Shown one piece after another: positions 30,301 through 38,205 of a DNA stretch of 64,000 nucleotides. This DNA is from Marinobacter azerbaijanicus (GTDB taxonomy: Bacteria; Pseudomonadota; Gammaproteobacteria; Pseudomonadales; Oleiphilaceae), in contig NZ_JASSVS010000002.1 of NCBI RefSeq assembly GCF_030250645.1, positions 310,001-374,000 on the forward strand. The letters run 5' to 3'. Numbering within the stretch: the first letter of the stretch is position 1; the number at the start of each line of letters is the position of its first letter. Below the pieces are notes generated by a model. The model ran no database searches. It saw nothing but the letters and a program-made list of their open reading frames with translations, and was not told the origin of the DNA. The translations under genes and the position numbers were made by a program.

Positions 30301-30834
30301 ATGGCTGACTACTGTGTTATTGCAGCAGAACTGGCGAAAGCCCGGATTTTCACACTGGAATCCTCTGAAACACCGGAATTGGAAAGGTCTCCATACCTGA
30401 CTGAGCGTAAGACGCTCTCCAACCCGGAGCACAAGGCACATGAGAGTGAGATCTGGAGCGACACCCGTCGCGGGGCGAATCGCGAGCATCAGGGGGCCCA
30501 GATTGCAGGCCAGACCACGGGTATACCTCACCACAATTACGACGAGCACCGCGACCAACGCGAGCATCGGGCCAACCGGCAGTTTGCCAAAGATATCGTG
30601 GCCGACCTTAAGCAGGTCATCCGCGAAAAAAACGTAAGCCGTCTGATACTCTGTGCCGAAAGCCAGATGCTTGGAATCCTGAGACCGGAGCTCAAGGCCC
30701 TTCCAACAGACGAGGTAACGCTAACAGAGGTCGACAGGGATCTCGCGAACCTTCCGCCTCATGAGCTACATTTCAAACTGGCGGAGGATGGCTTCCTGCC
30801 CCGGGAAAAGCGGCCCAGCGTGGGCGGGCCATGA
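30301..30834 (+). CDS. Host-attachment-family protein
   Basis: A 177-residue protein resembling the 'protein required for attachment to host cells' family: MADYCVIAAELAKARIFTLE at the start, a polar His-rich middle (DEHRDQREHRANRQFAKDIVADL) and ILCAESQMLGILRPEL followed by LTEVDRDLANLPPHEL at the end. The fold recalls eRF1/baeRF-type domains. The family name comes from Agrobacterium; in free-living bacteria the role is unknown and may be linked to ribosomes or stress. No secretion signal is seen, so adhesion is doubtful. ATG at 30301 behind GGAGG. Confidence 0.78.
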   Translation: MADYCVIAAELAKARIFTLESSETPELERSPYLTERKTLSNPEHKAHESEIWSDTRRGANREHQGAQIAGQTTGIPHHNYDEHRDQREHRANRQFAKDIVADLKQVIREKNVSRLILCAESQMLGILRPELKALPTDEVTLTEVDRDLANLPPHELHFKLAEDGFLPREKRPSVGGP

Positions 30835-30873
30835 TCGCTTACAAGGGCAAGGTGACGCTTTGCCCTTCGCCCC

Positions 30874-31386
30874 TCAATGCCCGGAATGGTCCATTCCGGG
30901 CTCCTTTTTCTGCATACCACCATCCAGCGGTTTGACATCCAGCCTGATGTCCATGTCCGCAGCACCCTCGAAATTCAGGGTCAGGGGAATGCTCTCCCCC
31001 TCTTTCAGCGGGCTTTGCAGTTTTTCCAGCATCAGGTGGTAGCTGTGGGGTTTGAGTTCCACGGTTTCACCGCCGGGGATGGTCAGGCCTTCTTTGAGCG
31101 GGCGCATGCTCATGGTGCCGTTTTTCATGGTGCTTTCGTGGATGGATACGCTCTTTGCCCTGGAGGTACTGGCATCAATGAGGGTCACGTCGCTGTCACC
31201 ATGGTTGGTGATCGCCATGTAGCCAACCCCCATGGGGACGCCCGGCGGTGTTGGGCGGCTCCAGGGGTAATCGATGGCGATCTTGCCTTCGGTGTATTCC
31301 TGAGCCAGTGCGGTAGTGGAGAGTGTGCCTGCCAGGAGGCTGAGGCCCAACAGTGCATGGGCGGCCAGTGTGGTGAGTGTTTTCAT
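30874..31386 (-). CDS. Periplasmic PCu(A)C-type copper chaperone
   Basis: A 170-residue exported protein. The signal peptide (residues 1-28, ending TALA-QE) is followed by a cupredoxin-like domain with the Cu(I) motif: H-x3-M in HESTMKNGTMSM and H-x2-H-x-M in HSYHLML. A Met/His-rich tail (MQKKEPGMDHSGH) may bind Cu(II). It delivers copper to the CuA site of cytochrome oxidase, usually with SCO proteins; no cox or sco gene is adjacent here. ATG at 31386. Confidence 0.88.
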   Translation of the reverse strand: MKTLTTLAAHALLGLSLLAGTLSTTALAQEYTEGKIAIDYPWSRPTPPGVPMGVGYMAITNHGDSDVTLIDASTSRAKSVSIHESTMKNGTMSMRPLKEGLTIPGGETVELKPHSYHLMLEKLQSPLKEGESIPLTLNFEGAADMDIRLDVKPLDGGMQKKEPGMDHSGH

Positions 31387-31604
31387 GGAGCCTCGCTTTA
31401 TGGTTTTGTCATCACTAGGTTGGGAGAAGGAATGGATATAGTGTCACTTTCACCGCCCCTGATGACAAGTGTTACCGATGGCCCTGCATCCGGTGTTTTC
31501 CATTCGGGCACCAAAACTGAAAGTGTCGGTCATACCAGCGGATACGGAAATACCTTCCACTAAAAAGACCAGCTTAACCATAGACGCCACGCAGGGGTGA
31601 ATAG

Positions 31605-32264
31605 ATGAACGCCATGAACATTCTCAAGCAGTTGATGAACCAGACGTCTGGTAGCCAGCCCGGTACCGGTGGAGGCTTCGGAGGTGTCGACGTTAAAAGC
31701 CTGCTTGGCGGCGGTGCTGTCGGGCTGATGCTGGGGTCGAAGCGCGGCCGGAAAATGGGTGGCACGGCGCTGAAATACGGTGCCGCGGCGGGAATTGGTG
31801 TGCTGGCGTGGAAGGCCTATCAGAACTACCAGGCGCAATCGTCCGGGCAGGTAAGCGACAACGCCCGGCAAGGCCAGCCCCTGGAACAGCTTCAGGGCAA
31901 CGAACAGGAACAAAGGGGCCTGGAAATACTGCAGGCCATGATCATGGCGGCTCGGGCCGACGGCCATATCGATGCCAATGAGCGCGCACTGCTTACTCAG
32001 GAGATCGAAAAACTCGGACCGGATGACGAATTGCACGCCTGGATCCAGCAGCAGTTCGACGCCCCTCTGGACGCCAATGCCCTGGCCCGCAGCGCAGACT
32101 CACCCCAGGCCAGCCGCGAAATCTACATCGTCAGTGCGGTAATGATCGACGATCAGAATCCTATGGAACGGGCGTGGCTGGACCAGCTGGCAAACGCCCT
32201 CAGACTGGAACCAGGCCTTGCCCGGGAGCTGGAACAACAGGTTCAGGTTGCCGCGCGCGTATAA
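31605..32264 (+). CDS. DUF533 (YebE-like) / TerB-fold membrane protein
   Basis: A 219-residue protein with a glycine-rich N-terminus, a hydrophobic glycine-zipper segment at about residues 33-66 (GGGAVGLMLGSKRGRK...GAAAGIGVLAWKAY) and a C-terminal TerB-like helical domain (from about 105, LEILQAMIMAARADGHIDANE, and later VMIDDQNPMERAWLDQLANAL). It matches the DUF533/YebE inner-membrane family, linked in enterics to envelope stress. No tellurite-resistance genes are near. ATG at 31605. Confidence 0.85.
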   Translation: MNAMNILKQLMNQTSGSQPGTGGGFGGVDVKSLLGGGAVGLMLGSKRGRKMGGTALKYGAAAGIGVLAWKAYQNYQAQSSGQVSDNARQGQPLEQLQGNEQEQRGLEILQAMIMAARADGHIDANERALLTQEIEKLGPDDELHAWIQQQFDAPLDANALARSADSPQASREIYIVSAVMIDDQNPMERAWLDQLANALRLEPGLARELEQQVQVAARV

Positions 32265-32290
32265 CCCGGCATCCTACGCACAAAGGGCGA

Positions 32291-32809
32291 TCAGTCATCC
32301 CAGTTGTGATACTGGTTGCCCTGCCGCAACAGCCAATAGGTAACACCTAGCGCCAGTGTGGTGGCGGCAATACCGATCAGGTACATGGGAGTCAGTGTTT
32401 CGAAATCCAGCACGATGACTTTCCGGGCAATGGCCATAAGCGCGGTAGCGACAACCAACTGCACAGGAAAGACATTGGTACCAAGATAGAGCCGTATATT
32501 AATAAAGATTTCTACGGCGATCAGCACTGCCATAAACGCCCCGAACGTATAGAAAATATCGTTGATATTCAGCAGCAGGAAAGGCGGCGTAATCAGTCTG
32601 TCGTAGATAATGTAAACAACATCGCCAACGCCCCAGAGAATAACCGCGACCATAAGTACTGCAAGCACCCGAATCGCAAAGCGTATAACCCGGTGCAGGC
32701 TGCGAAAAAACGGATCGGGAAAATCAACCGGAAGCTCCTGATGCAGTTCGTGCCGCCTCTCCGGCGCTGGTGGCTGAGCAGGCGGTGCATCTTTATCGTG
32801 ATCGGCCAT
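32291..32809 (-). CDS. PsiE-family membrane protein
   Basis: A 172-residue protein with a proline-rich cytosolic start and four membrane segments (about 47-67, 82-102, 113-131, 141-160). It fits the phosphate-starvation-inducible PsiE family (LRLYLGTNVFPVQLVVATALMAIARKVIVLD-type core). Function is unknown; in E. coli its gene answers to PhoB and CRP. I did not find a convincing Pho box. Stop codon 26 bp from the convergent DUF533 end. Confidence 0.8.
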   Translation of the reverse strand: MADHDKDAPPAQPPAPERRHELHQELPVDFPDPFFRSLHRVIRFAIRVLAVLMVAVILWGVGDVVYIIYDRLITPPFLLLNINDIFYTFGAFMAVLIAVEIFINIRLYLGTNVFPVQLVVATALMAIARKVIVLDFETLTPMYLIGIAATTLALGVTYWLLRQGNQYHNWDD

Positions 32810-32845
32810 TCGATTTCTCCGTTAAGCCCCGATGAATACTGCGAA

Positions 32846-33184
32846 TCAGGCTTTTTTGACAAACTCAGACTTCAGTTTCATGGCACCAATGCCGTCGATC
32901 TTGCAGTCGATGTCGTGGTCACCTTCCACAAGACGGATGTTCTTTACCTTTGTGCCAACCTTTACCACGGAGCTGGAACCCTTGACCTTCAGATCCTTGA
33001 TCACCGTGACCGTATCCCCTTCCTGAAGTTCATTGCCGTTGGCATCACGAACGGCCGAAACAGCCTCAGCAACAGCGGCTTCTGCCTCGCTCCACTCATG
33101 CCCACATTCAGGGCATACAAACTGAATGCCGTCTTCATAGGTGTATTGGGAGTTGCACTCGGGGCAAGGGGGAAGCTGGGACAT
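32846..33184 (-). CDS. yjdM: YjdM/PhnA-type zinc-ribbon protein
   Basis: A 112-residue protein with an N-terminal zinc ribbon ([25 protein letters not shown]) and a C-terminal KOW-like beta-barrel ([23 protein letters not shown]). It matches YjdM, historically called PhnA although not a phosphonoacetate hydrolase. Function is unknown. The ATG at 33184 is chosen over an upstream in-frame start because AGGAAA stands just before it and the family begins MSxLPxCPxC. Confidence 0.9.
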   Translation of the reverse strand: MSQLPPCPECNSQYTYEDGIQFVCPECGHEWSEAEAAVAEAVSAVRDANGNELQEGDTVTVIKDLKVKGSSSVVKVGTKVKNIRLVEGDHDIDCKIDGIGAMKLKSEFVKKA

Positions 33185-33223
33185 GTCATTTCCTGTCAAC
33201 TGAATGAGCGCAGGATTATATCA

Positions 33224-33808
33224 CTACCTCTCCGGCGAAACCCTCGCCAGCACTGTCGGGTTATCAGACAGCGGCAGCGCGATCACCACTCCCTCGTTAG
33301 ACGAAGGGAACACATCCGTCAGCGCCGTCACGTTCACCTGATGCGAAACCAGCACCACCGGCGGCCCGGGTTCCAGCTCATTAACAATCGCAATGGTCTG
33401 CCCAGTCTGCATCGACCCATCACCACGATTGCGGAAAAACGAATTCAGCGACGTCATCTCCTCCACCGGCCCAAGGTCCATTTCCCGCGCTGTTTCAAGG
33501 CACCGGCACCACTGACTGCTGAACACCCGCGCTTCGGTGATGCCATGCTCCGCCAGATACGGCTTCCAGGCACGAGCCTGTTCCCGGCCCCTGTCGTTCA
33601 GATTGCGCTGTGTGGAGCAGTCGTCGATTTTGAAGTTATCCGGGTCCCCGGTACCCGGCGCCAGGGCATGCCGCAACATCAAAACCGCCCGGCCCTCCCG
33701 GAGCGCTTCCCAGGCTTCTGACTCACCAGCCTGCGCGATACCCCCTGAAGTGAAACCAAGGCCAAGAACTAAAGCAAAGAATACAGTTGAAACGCTAGAT
33801 ATTTTCAT
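33224..33808 (-). CDS. Exported histidine phosphatase
   Basis: A 194-residue protein with a signal peptide (residues 1-27, ending AQA-GE) and a histidine-phosphatase core. VLMLRHALAPGTGDP contains the phospho-accepting His, and LVSHQVNVTALTD holds the second catalytic His. This is the short branch of exported phosphoglycerate-mutase-like proteins that often appear near envelope genes. Substrate unknown. It is divergent from the DUF188 gene, with palindromic element A lying between their starts. Confidence 0.85.
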   Translation of the reverse strand: MKISSVSTVFFALVLGLGFTSGGIAQAGESEAWEALREGRAVLMLRHALAPGTGDPDNFKIDDCSTQRNLNDRGREQARAWKPYLAEHGITEARVFSSQWCRCLETAREMDLGPVEEMTSLNSFFRNRGDGSMQTGQTIAIVNELEPGPPVVLVSHQVNVTALTDVFPSSNEGVVIALPLSDNPTVLARVSPER

Positions 33809-33872
33809 TGATTTTCCTGCCTTTTAGTCTGGATTCCCCCTGCTATCGTGGATATCACTCCGCAGCCTGATC

Positions 33873-33980
33873 GCGCCCTTGGGAGGGGCTTTCCAAAAAT
33901 GTTGGAGGCCATGGATGGCCGGAATCAAGCGCACAGGGAAGTGCTTGTAGCGGTTTTTGGAAAGCCCCTCCCAAGGGCGC
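33873..33980. repeat. Palindromic element A (core + 27-bp perfect arms)
   Basis: The left arm (33873-33899, starting GCGCCCTTGGGAGGGG) and right arm (33954-33980) are perfect reverse complements over 27 nt. The 54-bp core (33900-33953) contains GGCCAT-GG-ATGGCC and GCAC-AGGGAA-GTGC hairpins. The core aligns with those at 58599-58651 (inverted) and 58797-58853. It lies between two divergent genes (starts at 33808 and 34089), so neither gene is terminated by it. Confidence 0.85.
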
Positions 33981-34088
33981 AAGCCCGCCAAGTACAAGCT
34001 AATGGTAGTAATACGCGGGCCAACCCTACCAGGCTCACATCAACAAAAGGTAAACTCCCCCCAGAACCGAACCAAGAAGGAACCAGCC

Positions 34089-34541
34089 ATGCCAATCTGG
34101 GTCGACGCCGATGCCTGCCCCGTGCCCATCCGGGAAATCCTCTGCCGCGCCGCCGCCCGCTGGCAGATAGACACCACCTTCATCGCCAACCATGCCATCA
34201 ACCTGCCACCGAGCCCTTACATCAAACGCCGTCAGGTTCCCCAGGGCTTTGATGTGGCCGACAACGAAATTATGGACCAGATGCACAAGGGCGACCTGGT
34301 TATCACCCAGGACATCCCCCTGGCTGCCGAGGCAATCGAAAAAGGCGCGGATGTGTTCAACCCGCGGGGCCAGGCCTTTACCAAAGAGAATATTCGCCAG
34401 CGCCTGGCCATGCGCAACTTTATGGAAGAAATGCGAAACGCCGGCCAGGTAACCGGTGGCCCGGCGCCATTTGGCCAGACCGACCGTAAGGAATTTGCCG
34501 ACAAACTCGACCGCTGGCTGCAACAGAACGCCCGTAAGTGA
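34089..34541 (+). CDS. DUF188 / YaiI-YqxD family protein
   Basis: A 150-residue PIN-like protein of the UPF0178 family: IWVDADACPVPIREIL at the start, VADNEIMDQMHKGDLVITQDIPLAAEA in the middle and GPAPFGQTDRKEFADKLDRWL at the end. The aspartates D6, D8 and those in DLVITQDIPLA sit where a PIN-type metal site would be, so nuclease activity is plausible but undemonstrated. The frame is open back to 33957; the ATG at 34089 behind AAGGA is the family start, and the extension would run into palindromic element A. Confidence 0.9.
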   Translation: MPIWVDADACPVPIREILCRAAARWQIDTTFIANHAINLPPSPYIKRRQVPQGFDVADNEIMDQMHKGDLVITQDIPLAAEAIEKGADVFNPRGQAFTKENIRQRLAMRNFMEEMRNAGQVTGGPAPFGQTDRKEFADKLDRWLQQNARK

Positions 34542-34624
34542 TAATGATTCCATTTTAAAACCGGGACAAATCCGCTACCCTTCCCGCCTTTATGCCTGCA
34601 GCTTTCCAGGGAGAAAAGCGGAGT

Positions 34625-36415
34625 ATGTCCTCTAACAGCCACAAAACCACCAGTAGCTTTGCCGCTCTCGGCCGACTCCTGCGCTACGCAAGAGGCTACC
34701 GCCGCCAGATCATTGCGGCGACCACCTGCTCCGTTATCAACAAGCTGTTCGACATCGCCCCGGAGATCCTCATCGGCGTCGCTATAGATGTAGTGGTGAA
34801 CAAGGAAGAGAGCTTTGTGGCAGGCCTGGGCTTCGAGACCGCCCAGGAACAGATCACCATTTTGGCGGTTCTCACCTTCTTCATCTGGGCCGGCGAATCC
34901 GTATTCGAGTACCTGTTCCAGATCCTCTGGCGCAATCTCGCCCAACGCCTGCAGTCCGACCTGCGGCAGGATGCCTACGAGCACGCCCAGAAACTGGACA
35001 TGAGCTTCTTTGAAGCCCGCAGTTCCGGCCAACTGGTCGCCACCATGAATGACGACGTCAACCAGCTTGAACGGTTCCTGGACGGCGGCGCCAACGCCAT
35101 GATCCAGGTACTGGTGACGGTGGTTGCCGTTGGGGCGGTATTCTTCGTGTTGTCACCACTGATTGCCCTGCTGGCGTTCACGCCCATTCCACTGATCATC
35201 TGGGGCGCCTTTTACTTCCAGCGCAAGGCCGGCCCGCTGTATGCCGATGTGCGTGAAAAGGTGGGCGACCTGTCCAGCCGCCTGGCCAACAACCTCGGCG
35301 GCATCGCCACCATCAAAAGCTTTACCGCGGAACAGCGTGAAGCCGAGCGCCTGAAAGCGTCCAGCGAAGCCTATGTTGAGGCCAACCGCAAGGCAATCCG
35401 CATCAGTTCGGCGTTTATTCCGGTGATCCGCATGGCGATTCTGGCGGGCTTCCTGGCCACCTTTACCGTCGGGGGCATGATGGCACTGGAAGGCACCCTG
35501 AACGTTGGCGCCTATGGCGTTCTGGTGTTTCTGACCCAGCGTCTGTTGTGGCCATTGACCGGCCTCGCGGAAGTGATCGACCTGTTTGAACGGGCCATGG
35601 CCAGCACCCGTCGCATTCTCGACCTGCTGGCCGAGCCGGTGCATGTCCGTGATGATTCTGACGAAACGCTGGCAAAACCGGTAAAAGGCGAAGTCACCTT
35701 CGACAATGTGAGCTTCCACTACCCCTCCAGCGGCGCCGGTGTTGACGGTATATCGGTTCAGGTACCGGCCGGAAACACCCTGGCACTGGTAGGCGCAACC
35801 GGTTCCGGAAAGTCGACACTGATCAAGTTGCTGCTGCGGTTTTATGATCCAACAGGCGGCCAGATTCGCATCGACGGGCAGCCCATTCAGTCTGTCAGCC
35901 TCAAGTCCCTGCGGGAAGCCATCGGGCTGGTGAGCCAGGATGTGTACCTGTTCGAGGGCAGCATTCGCGACAACCTCGCCTATGGTTACCCCGGCGCCAG
36001 CGATGAGCAGATCATCGAGGCAGCAAAAACCGCCGAAGCCTGGTCTTTCATCGAGGCGCTGCCGGAAGGCCTGTCGACGGCGGTGGGTGAACGGGGGGTA
36101 AGGCTCTCAGGTGGGCAACGCCAGCGCCTGTCCCTTGCCCGCGCATTGCTGAAAGACCCGCCGATTCTGGTACTGGATGAAGCCACCAGTGCCGTCGACA
36201 ACGAAACCGAAGCAGCCATACAGCGCTCCCTGAAACGCATCGGCCATAATCGCACCGTGATCATGATCGCCCACCGTCTCTCTACCATTGTGGACGCAGA
36301 CACCATAGCTGTGGTTGACGGTGGCCGTATTCGGGAATCCGGGCGTCATGAAGACCTGCTGGAGAACGGCGGCGCCTATGCTGCTCAGTGGCGGGTGCAG
36401 ACCGGCCAGGCATAA
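34625..36415 (+). CDS. ABC exporter, fused permease-ATPase
   Basis: A 596-residue half-transporter. Six membrane helices (about 25-320) precede an ATPase with Walker A VGATGSGKST, Q-loop LVSQDVYLFEGS, signature LSGGQRQRLSLARAL, Walker B ILVLDEATSAVD and His switch IAHRLST. It resembles MsbA/MdlB-type homodimeric exporters of lipid or drugs; the substrate cannot be read. It precedes fhuC by 94 bp on the same strand, but a Fur box between them suggests the iron genes have their own promoter. The ATG at 34625 (MSSNSHK) and one at 34592 are both possible; the first has GGAG very close and AGGGAG 10 bp upstream. Confidence 0.88.
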   Translation: MSSNSHKTTSSFAALGRLLRYARGYRRQIIAATTCSVINKLFDIAPEILIGVAIDVVVNKEESFVAGLGFETAQEQITILAVLTFFIWAGESVFEYLFQILWRNLAQRLQSDLRQDAYEHAQKLDMSFFEARSSGQLVATMNDDVNQLERFLDGGANAMIQVLVTVVAVGAVFFVLSPLIALLAFTPIPLIIWGAFYFQRKAGPLYADVREKVGDLSSRLANNLGGIATIKSFTAEQREAERLKASSEAYVEANRKAIRISSAFIPVIRMAILAGFLATFTVGGMMALEGTLNVGAYGVLVFLTQRLLWPLTGLAEVIDLFERAMASTRRILDLLAEPVHVRDDSDETLAKPVKGEVTFDNVSFHYPSSGAGVDGISVQVPAGNTLALVGATGSGKSTLIKLLLRFYDPTGGQIRIDGQPIQSVSLKSLREAIGLVSQDVYLFEGSIRDNLAYGYPGASDEQIIEAAKTAEAWSFIEALPEGLSTAVGERGVRLSGGQRQRLSLARALLKDPPILVLDEATSAVDNETEAAIQRSLKRIGHNRTVIMIAHRLSTIVDADTIAVVDGGRIRESGRHEDLLENGGAYAAQWRVQTGQA

Positions 36416-36454
36416 CGTCTGGCCACGGCCGTCCAAAAACACCAGAGATGTATT

Positions 36455-36471
36455 GATAGTAATTCGCATTT
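36455..36471. promoter_or_regulatory. Fur box of the fhu operon
   Basis: On the minus strand it reads AAATGCGAATTACTATC. This matches the gammaproteobacterial Fur consensus AAATGAGAATTATTATC at 15 of 17 positions. It lies 39-55 bp before the fhuC start, right for iron-dependent repression. Confidence 0.8.
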
Positions 36472-36509
36472 AGATTATTCTGCAGGCCCTCAGAATTACG
36501 GGAGCCTGC

Positions 36510-37283
36510 ATGTCTGCGTTCTTCGAAGTATCCAGCCTGGGTGTGAACATTGGCGACACCTCGATCCTCCGGAACATCAACATTCAATTCCGCGAGGGCG
36601 AGGTTACCGCCCTGCTCGGCCACAACGGCTCCGGCAAGTCCACCCTGCTGAAGGTCCTGGCGCGACAACTGGCCCCTACCACAGGCGATGTCAGCCTGCT
36701 CGGTATCTCCTTCCGCACCACCGGGGCGCGGGAATTTGCACGCACCGTTGGCTATCTGCCCCAGCATCCGCCGGGCACTGACGGCCTGACCGTAAGGGAG
36801 CTGGTCGCTCTTGGCCGTTACCCTTGGCGTGGCCCCCTCGGACGCTACAACGAGGAAGACCACCGGCTGATCGATCAGGCGATCAGGGACACCGAACTTG
36901 AGCCGTTCCAGCACCGTTCCGTTGACACACTTTCCGGAGGTGAGCGCCAGCGGGCCTGGGTGGCCATGCTGCTTGCACAGCAGACCCGCTGCCTGCTGCT
37001 GGATGAGCCCATCTCTGCTCTGGATGTGAAACACCAGGTGGAAACCCTGCGTCTGGTCCACCGCCTGGCGGAAGAGAGGGAGCTCACGGTGATTGTGGTG
37101 CTGCACGATGTGGACCTGGCCGCCCGTTTCTGCGACCGGTTGGTGGCCCTCAAATCCGGACAGCTGATCGCCGACGGCAACTCCCGGGAGATCATGGACT
37201 CGGGGATACTGGAATCCATCTATGGTGTGCCCATGGGCGTAATGGAGCGGGCTCCGGGGCAGTGGGTCTCCTATGTCCACTAA
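36510..37283 (+). CDS. fhuC: Ferric-siderophore ABC transporter ATPase
   Basis: A 257-residue FecE/FhuC-type ATPase: Walker A GHNGSGKST, GYLPQHPPGTDGLTVRELVALGRYPW (the FhuC-type Q-loop and following motif), signature LSGGERQRAW, Walker B CLLLDEPISALD and VVLHDVDLAARFCD. It powers import of ferric siderophores through FhuB. First gene of a fhuC-D-B-F operon with overlaps of 11 bp at each junction. Repression by Fur is predicted from the box upstream. Confidence 0.93.
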   Translation: MSAFFEVSSLGVNIGDTSILRNINIQFREGEVTALLGHNGSGKSTLLKVLARQLAPTTGDVSLLGISFRTTGAREFARTVGYLPQHPPGTDGLTVRELVALGRYPWRGPLGRYNEEDHRLIDQAIRDTELEPFQHRSVDTLSGGERQRAWVAMLLAQQTRCLLLDEPISALDVKHQVETLRLVHRLAEERELTVIVVLHDVDLAARFCDRLVALKSGQLIADGNSREIMDSGILESIYGVPMGVMERAPGQWVSYVH

Positions 37284-38205
37284 GCGTCACCTCCGAAGCG
37301 GTGTTGCGCTGCTGCTCACGGGCATTCTCTCACTAACGGCCAGTGCCGAAACCTGGCAACACGAGTACGGCACCCTCACTCTGGACGAACCCCCAAAGCG
37401 CATCATCACCCTGAACTGGGCAGCCACCGAAGCCGTCCTGCTGCTGGGCGAAACCCCGGTGGGTGTGGCGGATCGGGCTGGTTACGATGTGTGGGTGAAA
37501 GAGCCCGAGCTGCCGGAGGGAGTACACAATATCGGCACCCGCGTTGCCCCCAGCCTGGAGGCAATTGCCGAACTGGAACCGGACCTGATTGTCACCAGCG
37601 CTGAAATGGCCCCCGCCGCCGACCTTCTGGAACGGATTGCACCGACTTACGTCATCAGTGTTTACAGGAACGGCAGCCGGCCCTTCGAAAAGGCCGGTGA
37701 AATGCTGACCACACTGGGTGAAATGCTGGGCCGGGAAGACCGGGCCAGAGCCATTCTGGCGGATATCGAGCGGACCCTGGACACCCAGCGCCAGCGGCTG
37801 GAACAGGCAGGCATGACAGACAGGCCAGTTGCCCTGGTGAACTTCCTGGACGACCGCCATGTGCGCATTTACGCGCCCAACAGCCTGTACCAGTACGCCC
37901 TGAATGCCCTTGGGCTTGAAAATGCCTGGCCCCGGGAGGGCAACTTCTGGGGGTTTTCGGTTGTCGGGCTGGAAGCCATTGCGCCCTATCATGACAGCCG
38001 CATCGTGGTGATTTCGCCAATTCTGCCCGGCCTTGCCGACACTCTTGCAAATAGCCCGTTCTGGACGTACCTGCCAGCGGTCAGGCGCAACGAGGTCTAC
38101 CAGATAGACGCTGTCTGGCCCTTTGGCGGTGTCTTTCCCGTGAAACGCCTGGCAACCATGCTGGCAGACACGCTGCTGGAAGGAGGCTCCGACAATGTTC
38201 GCTGA
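37273..38205 (+). CDS. fhuD: Ferric-siderophore periplasmic binding protein
   Basis: A 310-residue exported class III binding protein. The signal peptide (residues 1-25, ending TASA-ETW) is followed by the two-lobed fold joined by one long helix. PKRIITLNWAATEAVLLLGETPVGVADRAGYDVWV matches the FhuD N-lobe, and EAIAELEPDLIVT is the usual pre-helix strand. The family (FhuD) takes hydroxamate siderophores; hydroxamate specificity here is inferred. Overlaps fhuC and fhuB by 11 bp each. Confidence 0.9.
   Translation: MSTKRHLRSGVALLLTGILSLTASAETWQHEYGTLTLDEPPKRIITLNWAATEAVLLLGETPVGVADRAGYDVWVKEPELPEGVHNIGTRVAPSLEAIAELEPDLIVTSAEMAPAADLLERIAPTYVISVYRNGSRPFEKAGEMLTTLGEMLGREDRARAILADIERTLDTQRQRLEQAGMTDRPVALVNFLDDRHVRIYAPNSLYQYALNALGLENAWPREGNFWGFSVVGLEAIAPYHDSRIVVISPILPGLADTLANSPFWTYLPAVRRNEVYQIDAVWPFGGVFPVKRLATMLADTLLEGGSDNVR

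Noticed and set aside
31560..32036. Minus-strand 158-codon frame opposite the DUF533 gene
   Set aside because: Antisense to a recognisable family member; the translation looks random.
33873..33980. CRISPR-like repeat
   Set aside because: No regularly spaced direct repeats and no cas genes; it is a single inverted repeat with a core.
33957..34088. N-terminal extension of the DUF188 gene
   Set aside because: It would begin inside palindromic element A; the ATG at 34089 has a ribosome site and fits the family.
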